Source of the DNA: Neoceratodus forsteri
Taxonomy: Eukaryota; Chordata; Ceratodontiformes; Ceratodontidae
Length of the DNA: 64,000 bases
Reading direction: 5' to 3'
NCBI GenBank assembly: GCA_016271365.2
Contig: CM057458.1
Coordinates: forward strand, 195,024,501-195,088,500
Shown: one piece after another, positions 63,549-64,000 of the stretch
Numbering within the stretch: the stretch's first letter is position 1
Layout of the letters: every line of letters begins with the position of its first letter
Translations under genes and position numbers: made by a program
The notes under the pieces: model-generated
Seen by the model: the letters and a program-made list of their open reading frames with translations, nothing else
Told to the model about the DNA's origin: nothing
Database searches by the model: none

Positions 63549-64000
63549 GAAAATATATATATTAGGGCAGCATTTACTTAATGAGACAACGGATGAGAAA
63601 GACCTTGGTATCATTGTCTCAAATAATTTAGACTTCTCAAATCATATTAATGATTCAATAAATAAAGCTTATAAGGTTCTTTGGTCCATAAAATGTAATA
63701 TCACCTCTAAACATCCTCAAGTGTTAATTCCATTATTTAATGCTTATGTCAGGCCTCATTTGGAATATGTTTCACAACTCTGGTGCCCTTATAAAAAGGC
63801 TAACATTAACCAATTGGAGAGAGTTCAGGGTAGGTTCACTAAAACCCTTTTTATGTCTGCAGCAACTGTCATATGAAGATAGATTAAGTAAACTTGGTTT
63901 GTTTTCTGTTAAAACTCGAAGATTAAGAGGGGATATTTTGTTTCTATTTGATATAGTCCATGATCCAACTTTGATGGTAGATTTAGGAATAACTTTTAAA
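62700..64000 (+). mobile_element. LINE with open RT frame, running off the window end
   Basis: Directly after the ORF1 fragment an RT begins (about 62735) and continues past 64000. No endonuclease lies between, so ORF1 and RT are fused by a deletion or come from two elements. The downstream region (63560-63850) gives DEKDLGIIVSNNLDFSNHIN, NAYVRPHLEYVSQLWCPYKK and QLERVQGRFTK, the CR1-group C-terminal pattern. Confidence 0.8.

Noticed and set aside
1..64000. CRISPR arrays, bacterial operons or prophage
   Set aside because: The repeats are eukaryotic transposons, satellites and microsatellites; there are no regular short spacers or bacterial gene structure.

Overview
No host gene, rRNA or tRNA gene is supported in this window. 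It is a non-coding, repeat-packed stretch of a vertebrate-type genome: CR1/L2-type LINEs, a MIR-like SINE, tRNA-type SINEs, L1, hAT and Tigger/pogo DNA transposons, and a Penelope-like element, nearly all broken by stops and frameshifts. The mix fits a large, LINE-rich genome such as an amphibian, lungfish or similar. The hammerhead repeat with a vertebrate snRNA-type promoter recalls salamander satellite DNA, but the species cannot be fixed from the sequence.

Layout: 0-9 kb holds old fragments (two copies of a ~61-bp minisatellite repeat, two SINEs, a CR1 tail, two adjacent MITEs). 9.3-19.4 kb is a stack of minus-strand L2-type LINEs, broken by a clean solo LTR (13488-14264) and by an L1-like ORF1/3'UTR remnant that itself carries a SINE and a small foreign ORF. 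21.3-31.5 kb holds three plus-strand copies of one CR1-clade family (CR1-A), one nearly full length with tandem 5'UTR monomers. 32.7-46.5 kb is a nest: a Penelope-like element (inverted pLTRs, RT, GIY-YIG) was split by a 10.8-kb hAT transposon (33543-44378, 8-bp target duplication), whose BED/hAT transposase gene was in turn split by a CR1-A copy; a separate CR1 tail also sits inside the Penelope part. 48.8-54.9 kb is the most complete CR1-A copy (5'UTR monomers, zinc/esterase ORF1, endonuclease, RT). 55-64 kb holds further LINE fragments, a SINE, a 1.07-kb Tigger-like element and a chimeric-looking LINE running off the window end.

The standout is at 53321-54486: a tandem array of ~365-bp units inserted in the RT C-terminal region of the CR1-A copy and bounded by a 12-bp direct repeat (TAAAGGAGCTTA). 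Each full unit carries a type I hammerhead ribozyme and a snRNA-gene-like distal element (octamer plus SPH/Staf-like site). Units 1 and 3 keep the catalytic core; unit 2 has lost the conserved G12. Other copies of the same LINE show the empty site. This is the architecture of an animal retrozyme / mobile hammerhead satellite caught as a single insertion, and it predicts a ~728-nt self-cleaved RNA that could circularise.
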